Positions 16,734-24,314 of a stretch of 27,243 nt of DNA are shown here, in pieces. The first letter of the stretch is position 1, and each line of letters opens with the position of its first letter. Source of the DNA: CAZYQW01 sp964649825 (GTDB lineage Bacteria > Planctomycetota > B15-G4 > JADJEK01); NCBI GenBank assembly GCA_964649825.1, contig CAZYQW010000120.1, forward strand, positions 1-27,243, in the 5' to 3' direction. Below the pieces are notes generated by a model. The model had not been told where the DNA came from. It was given only the letters and a program-made list of their open reading frames with translations, and made no database searches. The translations under genes and the position numbers were made by a program.

Positions 16734-16762
16734 TTGACAAACTAGTTTGTCTGAACAATGCT
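16734..16762 (+). promoter_or_regulatory. Palindromic operator over the -35 of the ArsR-type regulator
   Basis: GACAAACTAGTTTGTC at 16736-16751 is a perfect 16-bp palindrome in the trxB/regulator intergenic region. The consensus -35 TTGACA (16734-16739) runs into it. A weak -10 (AATGCT, 16757-16762) follows at a 17-bp spacing. Transcription would then begin at about 16770, which is the A of an ATG. A second, imperfectly centred inverted repeat, GCAAGCAT (16715-16722) and ATGCTTGC (16758-16765), surrounds it. A regulator bound here would block its own promoter and could also affect trxB. Confidence 0.6.
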
Positions 16763-16769
16763 TGCTGTC

Positions 16770-17402
16770 ATGACGATCGAGACCGCGCTTCCGAACGACC
16801 TGGAATGCATCGATGACCCGAAACGCGCCCATGCGCTCCTGCATCGGCTCCGGTTGGAGATCGTGGCCCGCGCCCGGACGCCGCGCTCCGCCACCGAGAT
16901 CGCCGCCGAGCTTCGCCTGCCGCGCCAGAAGGTGAACTACCACGTGAAGGAGCTGGCGCGGGCGCGCTTTCTGCACCCGGCCGGACGCCGTCGCAAGCGG
17001 AACATGTACGAGCAGCGGTACGTGGCGAGCGCTCGCGCCTACGTCGTCACTCCCGAGCTGCTCGGCCCGGTGCGAGCGGATGCTCTCGAGGCCCAGGATC
17101 GGTTCAGCGCCACGTTCCTGATGACCGCAGCGGCCCGAACTCTCGGAGAGGTCGCCCGCGCGGCGCGGGATGCCGAGCACGAAGGGAAACGCCTCTCCAC
17201 GCTCACGATCGCCAGCGACGTGCGCTTCGAGACCGCGGCCCAGCGGGAACGATTCGCCGCGGAGATCGAGTCGGCGATCGAGCGAATCGTCGCCGAGCAC
17301 ACCTCGCCGTACGAGACCCACGACGGATCGCCCGGCGCCGGACGCCCCTATCGGCTCGTCGTCGCTTGCCATCCCGTTCCCAAGGAAACCGCACCCGCCT
17401 GA
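16770..17402 (+). CDS. ArsR-type winged-helix transcriptional regulator
   Basis: About 210 residues. The N-terminal 90 form a winged helix-turn-helix: LLHRLRLEIVARARTP, then SATEIAAELRLPRQKVNYHVKELARARFL as recognition region and a basic wing (GRRRKRNMYEQRY). The remaining 120 residues have no metal-binding cysteine cluster and form a longer effector or dimer domain. It is followed after 13 nt by an SRPBCC/AHSA1 gene. That is the common 'ArsR + AHSA1' pairing, in which the regulator controls the partner and itself. The start is either ATG 16758 or ATG 16770; neither has a Shine-Dalgarno. I prefer 16770 because the promoter geometry suggests a leaderless transcript starting there. The perfect palindrome directly upstream is the likely operator. 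Confidence 0.85.
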   Translation: MTIETALPNDLECIDDPKRAHALLHRLRLEIVARARTPRSATEIAAELRLPRQKVNYHVKELARARFLHPAGRRRKRNMYEQRYVASARAYVVTPELLGPVRADALEAQDRFSATFLMTAAARTLGEVARAARDAEHEGKRLSTLTIASDVRFETAAQRERFAAEIESAIERIVAEHTSPYETHDGSPGAGRPYRLVVACHPVPKETAPA

Positions 17403-17415
17403 CGGAGCCAGACCC

Positions 17416-18255
17416 ATGAGCCAGTCGAATCTTCCGCGCCGACACGTCGGCCGGGTCGTCAAGAAGGAGATCGAGATCGCGGCACCGGCGAACCTCGTGT
17501 ACGAAGCTTGGGCCGATCCGAAGCGGATCGCGGGCTGGTTCGTCGATCGAGCCGAAGGCGACATGCGCCGCGATGATCTCGTCACCTGGATCTTCGAGCA
17601 GTTCGGGTATCGCCTTCCCGTCGAGGTCTACGAGGCGGTTCCCGACCACAAACTCGTCTTCGGCGGCGAACCCGACGGACGCCCCGTTGCGCTCCAGGAG
17701 GTGATCCTCGAGTCGAAGGGCGGCAAGACGCGGCTCTATCTCGCGAACTCCGGCTTCGGCGAAGGGGACGTCTGGGACGACGAGTACGAAGGCGTCGCAT
17801 CCGGCTGGCAGATGGCGCTCTCCCTGCTCAAGCTCTACCTGGAGCAGCACCACGGCGAGACCCGACGCCACGTGTTGGTCATGCGGCCGGCGACGTTCGA
17901 GTACGTGGACGTCTTCCCTCTCTTCGCGACACGGGACGGTCTCGAACGCTGGCTTGGCACCGGCGTGAGCCTCGGGGCCGACCCTCTCACGCTGGGGGCG
18001 ACGGTCTCCCTGGATCTGATCGACGGCCCCTCGCTTCGCGGCGAAGTCATCGCCGAGAGCCCGCGCGAGCTGATGCTCGCCTGGCCCGAGCGCCGCGGCG
18101 CGCTGACCCTGAAGGCGTTTCGCGCGGGACCGACCCGGATGCTCGGCCTCGCGTTCGACGCCTGGCCCGACGGCGACGAGTCGTTCGACGAAGTGGCTCG
18201 ATCGCTCGACGGAGCGCTGGGCCGCTTGCTCGAGGTCGTGTCCCCGCGCGGATGA
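17416..18255 (+). CDS. SRPBCC/AHSA1-family protein with two START-like domains
   Basis: A 279-residue cytoplasmic protein. The first domain (about 12-150) has the AHSA1/CalC pattern: VVKKEIEIAAPANLVYEAWADPKRIAGWFVD at the front and GWQMALSLLKLYLE at the closing helix. The second (about 155-278) repeats the same beta-grasp/helix topology in a more divergent form (TFEYVDVFPLFATRDGLERWLG at its start, FDEVARSLDGALGRLLEVV at its end). Such helix-grip domains bind hydrophobic ligands; a specific ligand is not evident. GGAG is 8 nt before the ATG, and the gene follows the ArsR-type regulator closely, so the two form one operon. A strong hairpin terminator follows. Confidence 0.85.
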   Translation: MSQSNLPRRHVGRVVKKEIEIAAPANLVYEAWADPKRIAGWFVDRAEGDMRRDDLVTWIFEQFGYRLPVEVYEAVPDHKLVFGGEPDGRPVALQEVILESKGGKTRLYLANSGFGEGDVWDDEYEGVASGWQMALSLLKLYLEQHHGETRRHVLVMRPATFEYVDVFPLFATRDGLERWLGTGVSLGADPLTLGATVSLDLIDGPSLRGEVIAESPRELMLAWPERRGALTLKAFRAGPTRMLGLAFDAWPDGDESFDEVARSLDGALGRLLEVVSPRG

Positions 18256-18269
18256 CGACCACGACGGAA

Positions 18270-18305
18270 GCCGCCGGCGCTCCGACCGATCGGAACGTCG
18301 GCGGC
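18270..18305. terminator. Bidirectional hairpin between convergent genes
   Basis: A long stem-loop sits between the SRPBCC gene and the convergent Sec-thioredoxin gene. The outer 10-bp stem (18270-18279 with 18296-18305) has one G-U pair. A single mismatch follows, then a 5-bp inner stem TCCGA/TCGGA and a 4-nt CCGA loop. No T-run is present, which is common in GC-rich genomes. It can fold from either strand. Confidence 0.65.
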
Positions 18306-18327
18306 ATCCACGTCTCGCGGACCGCCT

Positions 18328-19227
18328 TCAGGATCCTGCGATCCCGTCCGCGATCTCCTTGACTCGGTCCTCGAGGCCGGTGCCGCGCAGCTTGGAGCGC
18401 AGCTTCGCGAGCTCTCGCGTTGCCGCCTCCGGGTCCTCGCCCGCGGTCGCCTCGATCTCCGCGATCCGCTTCTCCGCTTCCGTGAGCACGGTCTCGCGCG
18501 CCTTCGTCAAACGTGCCTGAAGCTCCTGCGGCCAGTCCTCGGCGTTCTTCGCCACCTTCTCGAGAGCACTGACCGCGGCGGCGAACTCGCCTTCCTTGGT
18601 CTGGGCGCTCGCCTCCGTGATCGCGTCGTCCAACGACTCGATCTCTTTGCGGCTGATCCCGGGCCCGTGTTCCCGCTTGAGGTCTTTCGTGACCTCCTTC
18701 ACCTTCTTCATGATCGTCCCGCCGCTCGCGCTCGGAAAACGATAGATCTCTTCGAGCGTGTGCGGGTCGACGAGGCAGGTGAACGGGATCTTGCCCGTAT
18801 CGTTGTAGGTGCTGGCCTTGCTGCGGTTGAGCGCGATCATCTCGTCATAGGTGAGATTCGGAAACTCGACCATCAGCTCGACTTCCTGCCCATCCACCGT
18901 CGCGGTGTACTTCGCGGCCTTCTTGTCGCTCTTGGCGACACCCTGGTCGAGCGCGCTCAGCGAAATGACCTCGACCGTGCTCTTCTCGGCAAACTTGATG
19001 TAGTCCTTGTTCTGCAACACGGCAGAATGCACGCCCCAGCACGGGCCTCAGTAGAAGCCGTGGGAGTGCAGAACGATCGGCACGTTCAGGAGCTTCGCTT
19101 CCTCGACCGCGGCCTCCCAGCTCTTCGCGTAGGTGACCGAAGGCTTGATCTTCTCCTTCGCGAGGCTGGCATCGGCGATTGCGCCGAGCCATGCCGCCGC
19201 GACCAGGAGAACCATCGCTCGTTTCAT
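18328..19227 (-). CDS. Secreted thioredoxin-fold selenoprotein (Sec-Gly-Pro-Cys), UGA recoded
   Basis: A 299-residue protein read through one in-frame TGA at 19050-19048, interpreted as selenocysteine-60. The ATG at 19227 has GGAGGA 5 nt upstream and a signal peptide (MVLLVAAAWLGAIADASLA). The thioredoxin fold follows: SWEAAVEEAKLLNVPIVLHS, then GFY-Sec-GPCWGVHSAVLQN with the U60-G-P-C63 redox motif. Next come VEVISLSALD and the cis-Pro block GKIPFTCLVDP. Residues about 190-299 are a charged, helical, coiled-coil-like tail. Both halves are well conserved in style and share one frame, and a SECIS-like hairpin follows the TGA. The protein is likely a periplasmic or exported thiol oxidoreductase. 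A routine gene caller would report only the part from GTG 19032, without the active site. Selenocysteine is inferred; a nonsense mutation is the alternative. Confidence 0.87.
19010..19027 (-). promoter_or_regulatory. Candidate bacterial SECIS stem-loop of the Sec-thioredoxin
   Basis: On the mRNA strand, UUCUGC pairs perfectly with GCAGAA around the 6-nt loop CGUGUU. The loop starts 26 nt after the UGA and has G at its second position. Both fit the general bacterial SECIS model: a short stem-loop inside the coding sequence just 3' of UGA, with a guanosine among the first two loop bases. The AhpD-like gene has a matching element. Confidence 0.7.
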
Positions 19228-19581
19228 CCGTGCTCCTCCAAGGGGCAGTCGGGTCGGTTCTTTATCGGCAGCTTTGGAACGGATTGTACGAGCCCGTCAC
19301 TGGGGCGTTACCGACATTCTCAGGATGCGCTCAAGCCACTTGCTCAGAAAGAGTTGGGTTCCATGCATCAAGCTCTTCCCGTACCGCGAAGAACTTGAGG
19401 CATGACCACCCGACACGTTGACCGCACCCCTCGGCGCACACGTACCGTGTGCTTCTTCGGCTGCAGTCATACCGCGTTGGAAGCTCCGTTCGGGGCGAGC
19501 ACCGGCCGCGTCCTCGTGCGCGATTCCCGGTCCCCGTGCCACCGAAGACGGCCGGGCAGGACGGGGTCCGACTCCCGGCGC
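19228..19581. other. 354-bp region between fumC and the Sec-thioredoxin gene
   Basis: No supported gene, and no tRNA cloverleaf (in particular no selC). Both flanking genes read on the minus strand, so this holds the fumC 3' end and the promoter of the Sec-thioredoxin gene. The part near 19250-19340 is less GC-rich than its surroundings and includes a minus-strand TACAAT, without a good -35. A perfect hairpin lies at 19436-19452. Confidence 0.5.
19436..19452. terminator. Short perfect hairpin downstream of fumC
   Basis: GCACACG and CGTGTGC form a 7-bp perfect stem around a 3-nt loop, about 130 nt beyond the fumC stop on its strand. A T-rich TTCTT follows on the plus strand only, so on the fumC strand it would be a T-less terminator or a processing hairpin. 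Confidence 0.35.
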
Positions 19582-20973
19582 TCAGCCCTTCGGGCCGATC
19601 ATGCTCTCCGGACGCACGAGCCGGTCGAACGCCTCGCCGTCGAGGACGCCCAGCCCAATGGCCGCGTCACGCAGCGTGGATCCGTCGGTGTACGCCTTCT
19701 TGGCGACCTTCGCCGCATTGTCGTATCCGATGTGCGGGTTGAGCGCAGTGACCAGCATGAGGGAGTCCCGCATCAGCTGCTCGATCCGCTCGCGGTCCGG
19801 TTCGATGCCCGACGCGCACCGATCATTGAACGCCGACACCGCGTCCGCGAGCAGTCGCCCGCTGCGCAACACGTTGTCGACGATGAGCGGCTTGTAGACG
19901 TTCAGCTCGAAGTTGCCGGACATCCCGCCGATGTTCACGGCGACGTCATTACCCATCACCTGGGCGCAGATCATCGTCAGCGCCTCGCACTGCGTCGGGT
20001 TCACCTTGCCGGGCATGATCGAGCTGCCCGGCTCGTTGGCCGGGATCTTCAACTCGCCGATCCCGCAGCGGGGCCCGGAGGCGAGCCAACGGATGTCGTT
20101 CGCGATCTTGTTGAGCGAGCCGGCGATCACCTTCAGGACGCCGTGCGCCTCGACCAGCGCATCGTGCCCGGCCAGCCCCTCGAAGCAGTTGCGGGCCGGG
20201 ACGAACGGGTAGGACGTCAGCTCGACGATGCGACCGATCGCCTTGCCCGGGAACTTCGAGTGCGTGTTCAAGCCGGTGCCGACCGCGGTGCCGCCGAGCG
20301 CCAGCTCGTAGAGGCGCGGCAAGGCGCCCTCCAGACGTTCCAGTCCATTCGAGATCATTTGCACCCAACCGCTCATCTCCTGCCCCACGGTCAGCGGAGT
20401 GGCGTCCATCAGGTGCGTTCGCCCGATCTTGATGACGTCCGAGAAAGCCTCTGCCTTCGCCGCGAACGTGTTCCGCAGACGCGTGAGCTCGGGGATGAGC
20501 CGCCGGTGCCACTGGCACACGACCGCGACGTGCATCGCGGTCGGGAACGTGTCGTTCGAGCTCTGCGCCTTGTTGCAGTCGTCGTTCGGGTGGATCGGAG
20601 CCTTCGAGCCGAGCACTCCGCCCGCGATCTCGATCGCGCGGTTCGAGATCACTTCGTTCACGTTCATGTTCGTCTGCGTGCCCGAGCCGGTCTGCCAGAC
20701 GACGAGCGGGAAGTGATCGTCGAGCTTGCCGTCCGCGACCTCCTGCGCCGCGGCCGTGATCAGATCGACCTTCTCTCGAGGCAACAGCGAAAGTTCCGCG
20801 TTCGCGAGCGCGGCCGCCTTCTTGACGATCCCGTACGCGTGGATCAGCTCGCGCGGCATCTTCTCGCCGCCGGCCCAGAAGTTCAGCATCGACCGCGCAG
20901 TCTGTGCGCCGTAGTAACGGTCCGCGGGGACCTCGATCTCACCGAGGCTGTCGGTCTCGACGCGGTGCTTCAT
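19582..20973 (-). CDS. fumC: Class II fumarate hydratase
   Basis: A 463-residue oxygen-stable, iron-free fumarase that interconverts fumarate and malate in the TCA cycle as a homotetramer. It shows the three superfamily regions: SGTQTNMNVNEVISNRA near residue 97, GRTHLMDATPLTVGQEMSGW with catalytic His187, and the fumarase/aspartase signature GSSIMPGKVNP from residue 316, carrying the SS-loop serines. Substrate-site SSNDTFPTAMH lies near residue 139. Length and motifs favour FumC over aspartase or argininosuccinate lyase. AGGAG lies 5 nt before the ATG at 20973. It appears monocistronic. Confidence 0.95.
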   Translation of the reverse strand: MKHRVETDSLGEIEVPADRYYGAQTARSMLNFWAGGEKMPRELIHAYGIVKKAAALANAELSLLPREKVDLITAAAQEVADGKLDDHFPLVVWQTGSGTQTNMNVNEVISNRAIEIAGGVLGSKAPIHPNDDCNKAQSSNDTFPTAMHVAVVCQWHRRLIPELTRLRNTFAAKAEAFSDVIKIGRTHLMDATPLTVGQEMSGWVQMISNGLERLEGALPRLYELALGGTAVGTGLNTHSKFPGKAIGRIVELTSYPFVPARNCFEGLAGHDALVEAHGVLKVIAGSLNKIANDIRWLASGPRCGIGELKIPANEPGSSIMPGKVNPTQCEALTMICAQVMGNDVAVNIGGMSGNFELNVYKPLIVDNVLRSGRLLADAVSAFNDRCASGIEPDRERIEQLMRDSLMLVTALNPHIGYDNAAKVAKKAYTDGSTLRDAAIGLGVLDGEAFDRLVRPESMIGPKG

Positions 20974-21106
20974 GGCTCTCCTCACGCCGCGCGGCGCAAC
21001 GAAAAAGACCTGCCAGGCTAGCGACCTCCAGCGGAAAACTAACCGGGGCTTTTCACGGATTTCACGGGCGGCGGCAGCGAACGCGTCCGAGCGCCGCGCG
21101 CGGTCC

Positions 21107-21769
21107 TCACGGCCGGCGCACGCGCGGCTGGATGTGATCGAACGTCTGCGCCTCCGTCTCGATGCGCATGCGGCGGCAGCGCTGCCACTCGAACCCGAGC
21201 GCCTCCAGGGCGCGCCGGACGTCCACCTCGCGGTGGAACCGCATCTCGAACGTCTCGGTGTCAGGGTGCTCGGCGGGGGCTTCCCCGACCGCCTCCGGGA
21301 CCTGGAACAGGAACGTCCCGCCCGGCTTCAGCACGCGATAAGCCTCGCGGAAGTAGGCGTCGACCGCGCGGCGGGGCAGGTGCTGGAAGACGATGTGCGA
21401 AAAGACGACGTCGATCGACGCGTCCGCGATCGGACCGAGCGACCACCCGTCGACCTCGACGAACTCGACGTTGTGGAGGTCCTTCAGCCGCTCGCGCGCG
21501 CGCGCGATCATTTCGCCCGAGACGTCGCACCCGATCAGGTGTCCGACCTTCGGCGCGACGTGCCGATCCATGCGCCCGATTCCGCAGCCGATGTCGAGCA
21601 CGACGTGACCGGCGTCGAGCAGGTCGTGGTGCGGCTCGAAGAAGAGTTCCGCGTCACGACGGCCGGACTCGTCGAACTTCTCCGTCGTCTCCCAGTTCGT
21701 CGTCGCGATGTAGTAGGGGGCGTTCTCGACCGCACGCCGGTTCCAGTCGCCCTTCATGTCGGCCGTCAT
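21107..21769 (-). CDS. Class I SAM-dependent methyltransferase, substrate unknown
   Basis: A 220-residue soluble methyltransferase of the Methyltransf_11/25 type. SAM-binding motif I is VLDIGCGIG at residues 57-65, followed by the acidic loop GCDVSGEMIARARE. Motif II is around DVVFSHIVFQHLP and motif III is YRVLKPGGTFLFQVPE. The N-terminal YYIATTNWETTEKFDESGRRD resembles small-molecule or lipid methyltransferases, but nothing names a substrate. GGGAG stands 5 nt before the ATG at 21769; an in-frame ATG at 21757 is possible. It is divergent from the 615-aa secreted protein, with 103 bp between them. Confidence 0.88.
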   Translation of the reverse strand: MTADMKGDWNRRAVENAPYYIATTNWETTEKFDESGRRDAELFFEPHHDLLDAGHVVLDIGCGIGRMDRHVAPKVGHLIGCDVSGEMIARARERLKDLHNVEFVEVDGWSLGPIADASIDVVFSHIVFQHLPRRAVDAYFREAYRVLKPGGTFLFQVPEAVGEAPAEHPDTETFEMRFHREVDVRRALEALGFEWQRCRRMRIETEAQTFDHIQPRVRRP

Positions 21770-21872
21770 CGATCGCTCCCGACCGGATTCCGCGGATGAT
21801 GCAGTCTACGCCACGTCCGGAATCGCGGAGTAGGATGAAACCGGTGAATCGCCCCTTGGGCGCGGAGGACCG

Positions 21873-23720
21873 ATGAACACGAAGAGGATCGGCTTCACCG
21901 TCGTCGGTGCGCTGCTCGCGGCCTTGGTGGTCCTGACCCTGCGATCGGACGACGACGCCGCCCGCGTCCGATCGGACGCCCACGCCGCGGCCGAAAGCGA
22001 AGGGTCCTCGCCCCTCGAACCCGTCCCGACGCACCCTGCCGTGTCGCCCTCGCGCGTCCGGGTGACACGCAACGATGCACCGCCCGAGACGATCGAGGGC
22101 CGGATCGAGATCGAGCACCCGGACGGCTCCCGTCGCCCCGGCGGGTCGGGCGTCGTTCGCTTGCGCCTCCCGAACGACCGCGGCGACACCGCCTGTCAGG
22201 TCGCGTCCGGCCGCTTCGATGTCGCCGCCGTGCGCGGCACGCCGATCCGCCCCGTCGACGCGGTCCTCGACGGGCGGACGATCACGTTCGACGGACCGAC
22301 CACGGTCCCGCGGGAGGGCCCGCTCGTGCTCATCGGACAGGCGGGACCGGGGATCCTGCTGCACGTCGTCGACGCCTCGACCGCGGCGCCGCTCGAGGCG
22401 GTGACGTTGGCTTGGACCGCTTCATGGGGGAACGATCGCGACGTCCGCCCGTCGCTCGATCTCGCGGAGCTGCAGCCACTCTTCGAGCGAAGCCCGTCGC
22501 CGCTCGAGATCCCCGCCGACGGACGGCTCCGCCATTGCTGGGTCCGGGCCGACGGGTACGCGTGGGGACGGATCCGCCTGGAGTGCTCACGACCCGACGA
22601 ACACACGCTCCGGCTCGCGCGAGGCGGCACGATCCTCGTCACGTGCGAGTTCGGCGAGAGCCGCGCGCCGTTCGTCGTTCGTCTGCGCGACGGTCGCGAA
22701 GCCGATCGCGAGTCCTGCGTCGAGTTCGCGCCGGCCGCGCCCGGAGAGTTCGTCTCGATCGACGGCCTGCCGTGCGGCGCGTGGATCGTCTCCGCGGAGA
22801 TCGGTGATCCGGCGGACTCGTGCGTCCTCGACTCGGTCGAGGTCGAGCTCGCCCCGGCCGCGTCCGAGCGCGTCCTCCTGCGCCCGAGATCGTCACCGAT
22901 CGCGCCGCCTCCGGTGCCGGTGGCCGGCTCGCTGCACCTGCCGTCCTCGCGCGAAGCGGCCGGGGCGTCGCTCGAGCTATCGCTGATCGGCCGGCCCTCG
23001 ATCGTCGAGGCTCGCACCTTCTCCCAAGCCGCGACCGAGATGACGCCGCTCGGAGGCGACGCCTATCGCTTCGACGCCGGGCTCCTCAGCCCGGGGACGT
23101 ACTCCTACGTGGTGAAGGGAGTCGGCACTCGTCATTGGGACGGCGAGGTCGACGTGGTCGCGCCCGCGACCCTCGACCTGCGGATCGTCGTCGGCGAGCC
23201 GGCCGCGCTCTCGATCCGCGTCGTCGACGCCGCGACCGAGCAGAACATCCGCGTCGACGCGGTGCTCGCGAACGATTCGTCCGGCCTGCACTTCGCCACC
23301 GCCGCGGAGGAGAGCGGGGACGTGCGATACCACGTCGACTGCGTCCCCGGATCGGTACGCCTGTCGCTCTTCGACGACCGATACGACGGGGAGTTCGAGC
23401 TCCGGGCGGAGCCGGGAAAAAACGACGTGACCATTCGAGCCATCGCGGCGACCACGATCGTCGTGTCGTTCAACGACGGCGAGACGACGGTCCCGTTCAA
23501 CCACGAATCGGGGATCAGCGCGCGGCGCGTCGATGGCGACGGCTCCTCCACCGGCGGCAGCTTCGACGGACGCCGCGCGACGATCATCGTCTCGTCGCCC
23601 GGCCTCTACGAGTTGTCGGTGGAGAGGCTCGACGGCTTCCTGCCGATCCCACCGCAGCGGATCCAGGTGCTCGCCGGCGAGCCGGCCGAGCTCGTCGTCG
23701 CCGTCGAACGGGACGGTTAG
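21873..23720 (+). CDS. Membrane-anchored/secreted beta-rich protein of unknown function
   Basis: A 615-residue protein beginning with a basic tip and one hydrophobic segment (residues 7-24, FTVVGALLAALVVLTL), a signal anchor or uncleaved signal. A Pro/Ser/Ala-rich linker to about residue 75 follows. The rest is a chain of beta-strand-rich segments with motifs typical of carboxypeptidase-regulatory-like or CNA-B-type sandwich modules: GILLHVVDASTAAPLEAVTL, GTILVTCEFG, LSPGTYSYVVKG, ALSIRVVDAATEQNIRV and SPGLYELSVERLDGF. No catalytic motif is seen. GGAGG lies 4 nt before the ATG. It is probably an envelope or surface structural or binding protein. I do not recognise a named family. Confidence 0.7.
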   Translation: MNTKRIGFTVVGALLAALVVLTLRSDDDAARVRSDAHAAAESEGSSPLEPVPTHPAVSPSRVRVTRNDAPPETIEGRIEIEHPDGSRRPGGSGVVRLRLPNDRGDTACQVASGRFDVAAVRGTPIRPVDAVLDGRTITFDGPTTVPREGPLVLIGQAGPGILLHVVDASTAAPLEAVTLAWTASWGNDRDVRPSLDLAELQPLFERSPSPLEIPADGRLRHCWVRADGYAWGRIRLECSRPDEHTLRLARGGTILVTCEFGESRAPFVVRLRDGREADRESCVEFAPAAPGEFVSIDGLPCGAWIVSAEIGDPADSCVLDSVEVELAPAASERVLLRPRSSPIAPPPVPVAGSLHLPSSREAAGASLELSLIGRPSIVEARTFSQAATEMTPLGGDAYRFDAGLLSPGTYSYVVKGVGTRHWDGEVDVVAPATLDLRIVVGEPAALSIRVVDAATEQNIRVDAVLANDSSGLHFATAAEESGDVRYHVDCVPGSVRLSLFDDRYDGEFELRAEPGKNDVTIRAIAATTIVVSFNDGETTVPFNHESGISARRVDGDGSSTGGSFDGRRATIIVSSPGLYELSVERLDGFLPIPPQRIQVLAGEPAELVVAVERDG

Positions 23721-23766
23721 CGTCCGCGGTCGTGGGCGTCGCCGGCCGATGCACGTGCCGAGGTCG

Positions 23767-24108
23767 TCACCCGCCGCGCGCGGGCGCGAACACGACGAGG
23801 AATCGAGCCGGCTCCCGTCCCACCCTCACCCCGTGCGCCGTCGCCGGCGGGAAGTGGCACAGGTCGCCGGCCCCGAGACGCTCATGCCAGCCGTCTCCAA
23901 AGACCTCGATCTCCCCGTCGAGCACGAAGAACGATTCGCTGTTTTCCACCGGGTGGAGCTCGACCGCGGCGCCCGGCGCCGCATCGATGAGGACGACGTT
24001 CTGGTGCCGGCTCTGGCTCGGCCCGAGCAGCCGCCGTTCCGCCACTCCCGCCCGCCGCGTCGCGACCGGCGCCATCTCCCCGCTCCGTCGAACGATCGGC
24101 CTCATCAT
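23767..24108 (-). CDS. Small single-domain cupin protein
   Basis: A 113-residue cupin (double-stranded beta-helix). Cupin motif 1 is partly kept (VELHPVENSESFFVLDGEIEVFG, with His and Glu ligands), and motif 2 is GAGDLCHFPPATAHGVRVG with a C-terminal His. Single-domain cupins of this size are usually metal-dependent binding proteins, dioxygenase-like enzymes or sugar or auxin-type binders; no choice can be made here. It starts at ATG 24108 or the adjacent 24105; GGAG lies 6 nt before the first. It is divergent from the AhpD-like selenoprotein, 206 bp away. Confidence 0.82.
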   Translation of the reverse strand: MMRPIVRRSGEMAPVATRRAGVAERRLLGPSQSRHQNVVLIDAAPGAAVELHPVENSESFFVLDGEIEVFGDGWHERLGAGDLCHFPPATAHGVRVGREPARFLVVFAPARGG

Positions 24109-24314
24109 TCCTCACTCCGTCGATTCGTTGGTTCGTGCCCAGTAGGCTCGGGTCCGGTGGTCGACCCGACCCCGTGGCCGCGCCCTCCGTCGGACTCGAC
24201 GCGTCCATCATCTCCCTCGGTCGGACTCGGTACGTCTATCCTTGGTTGCGTTCAAGCGGTTGCGGTCTACAGCGTCGGGGTGGACATCATGCCGCCCAGA
24301 CCACCGGAGAGATC

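Noticed and set aside
15905..16816. A 303-codon plus-strand open frame over trxB.
   Set aside because: Antisense shadow of thioredoxin reductase with no family features.
19030..19050. A simple nonsense mutation or sequencing error as the explanation of the TGA in the thioredoxin-fold gene.
   Set aside because: It cannot be fully excluded. However, the stop lies exactly on the redox cysteine, a SECIS-like hairpin follows, and a second gene in the window shows the same pattern.
19228..19581. A selC (tRNA-Sec) gene near the selenoprotein.
   Set aside because: No long acceptor stem, T-loop or extended variable arm could be found by eye; no tRNA was seen anywhere in the window.
19402..21021. A 539-codon plus-strand open frame over fumC.
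   Set aside because: The opposite strand encodes an unmistakable fumarase; this frame has no recognisable domain.
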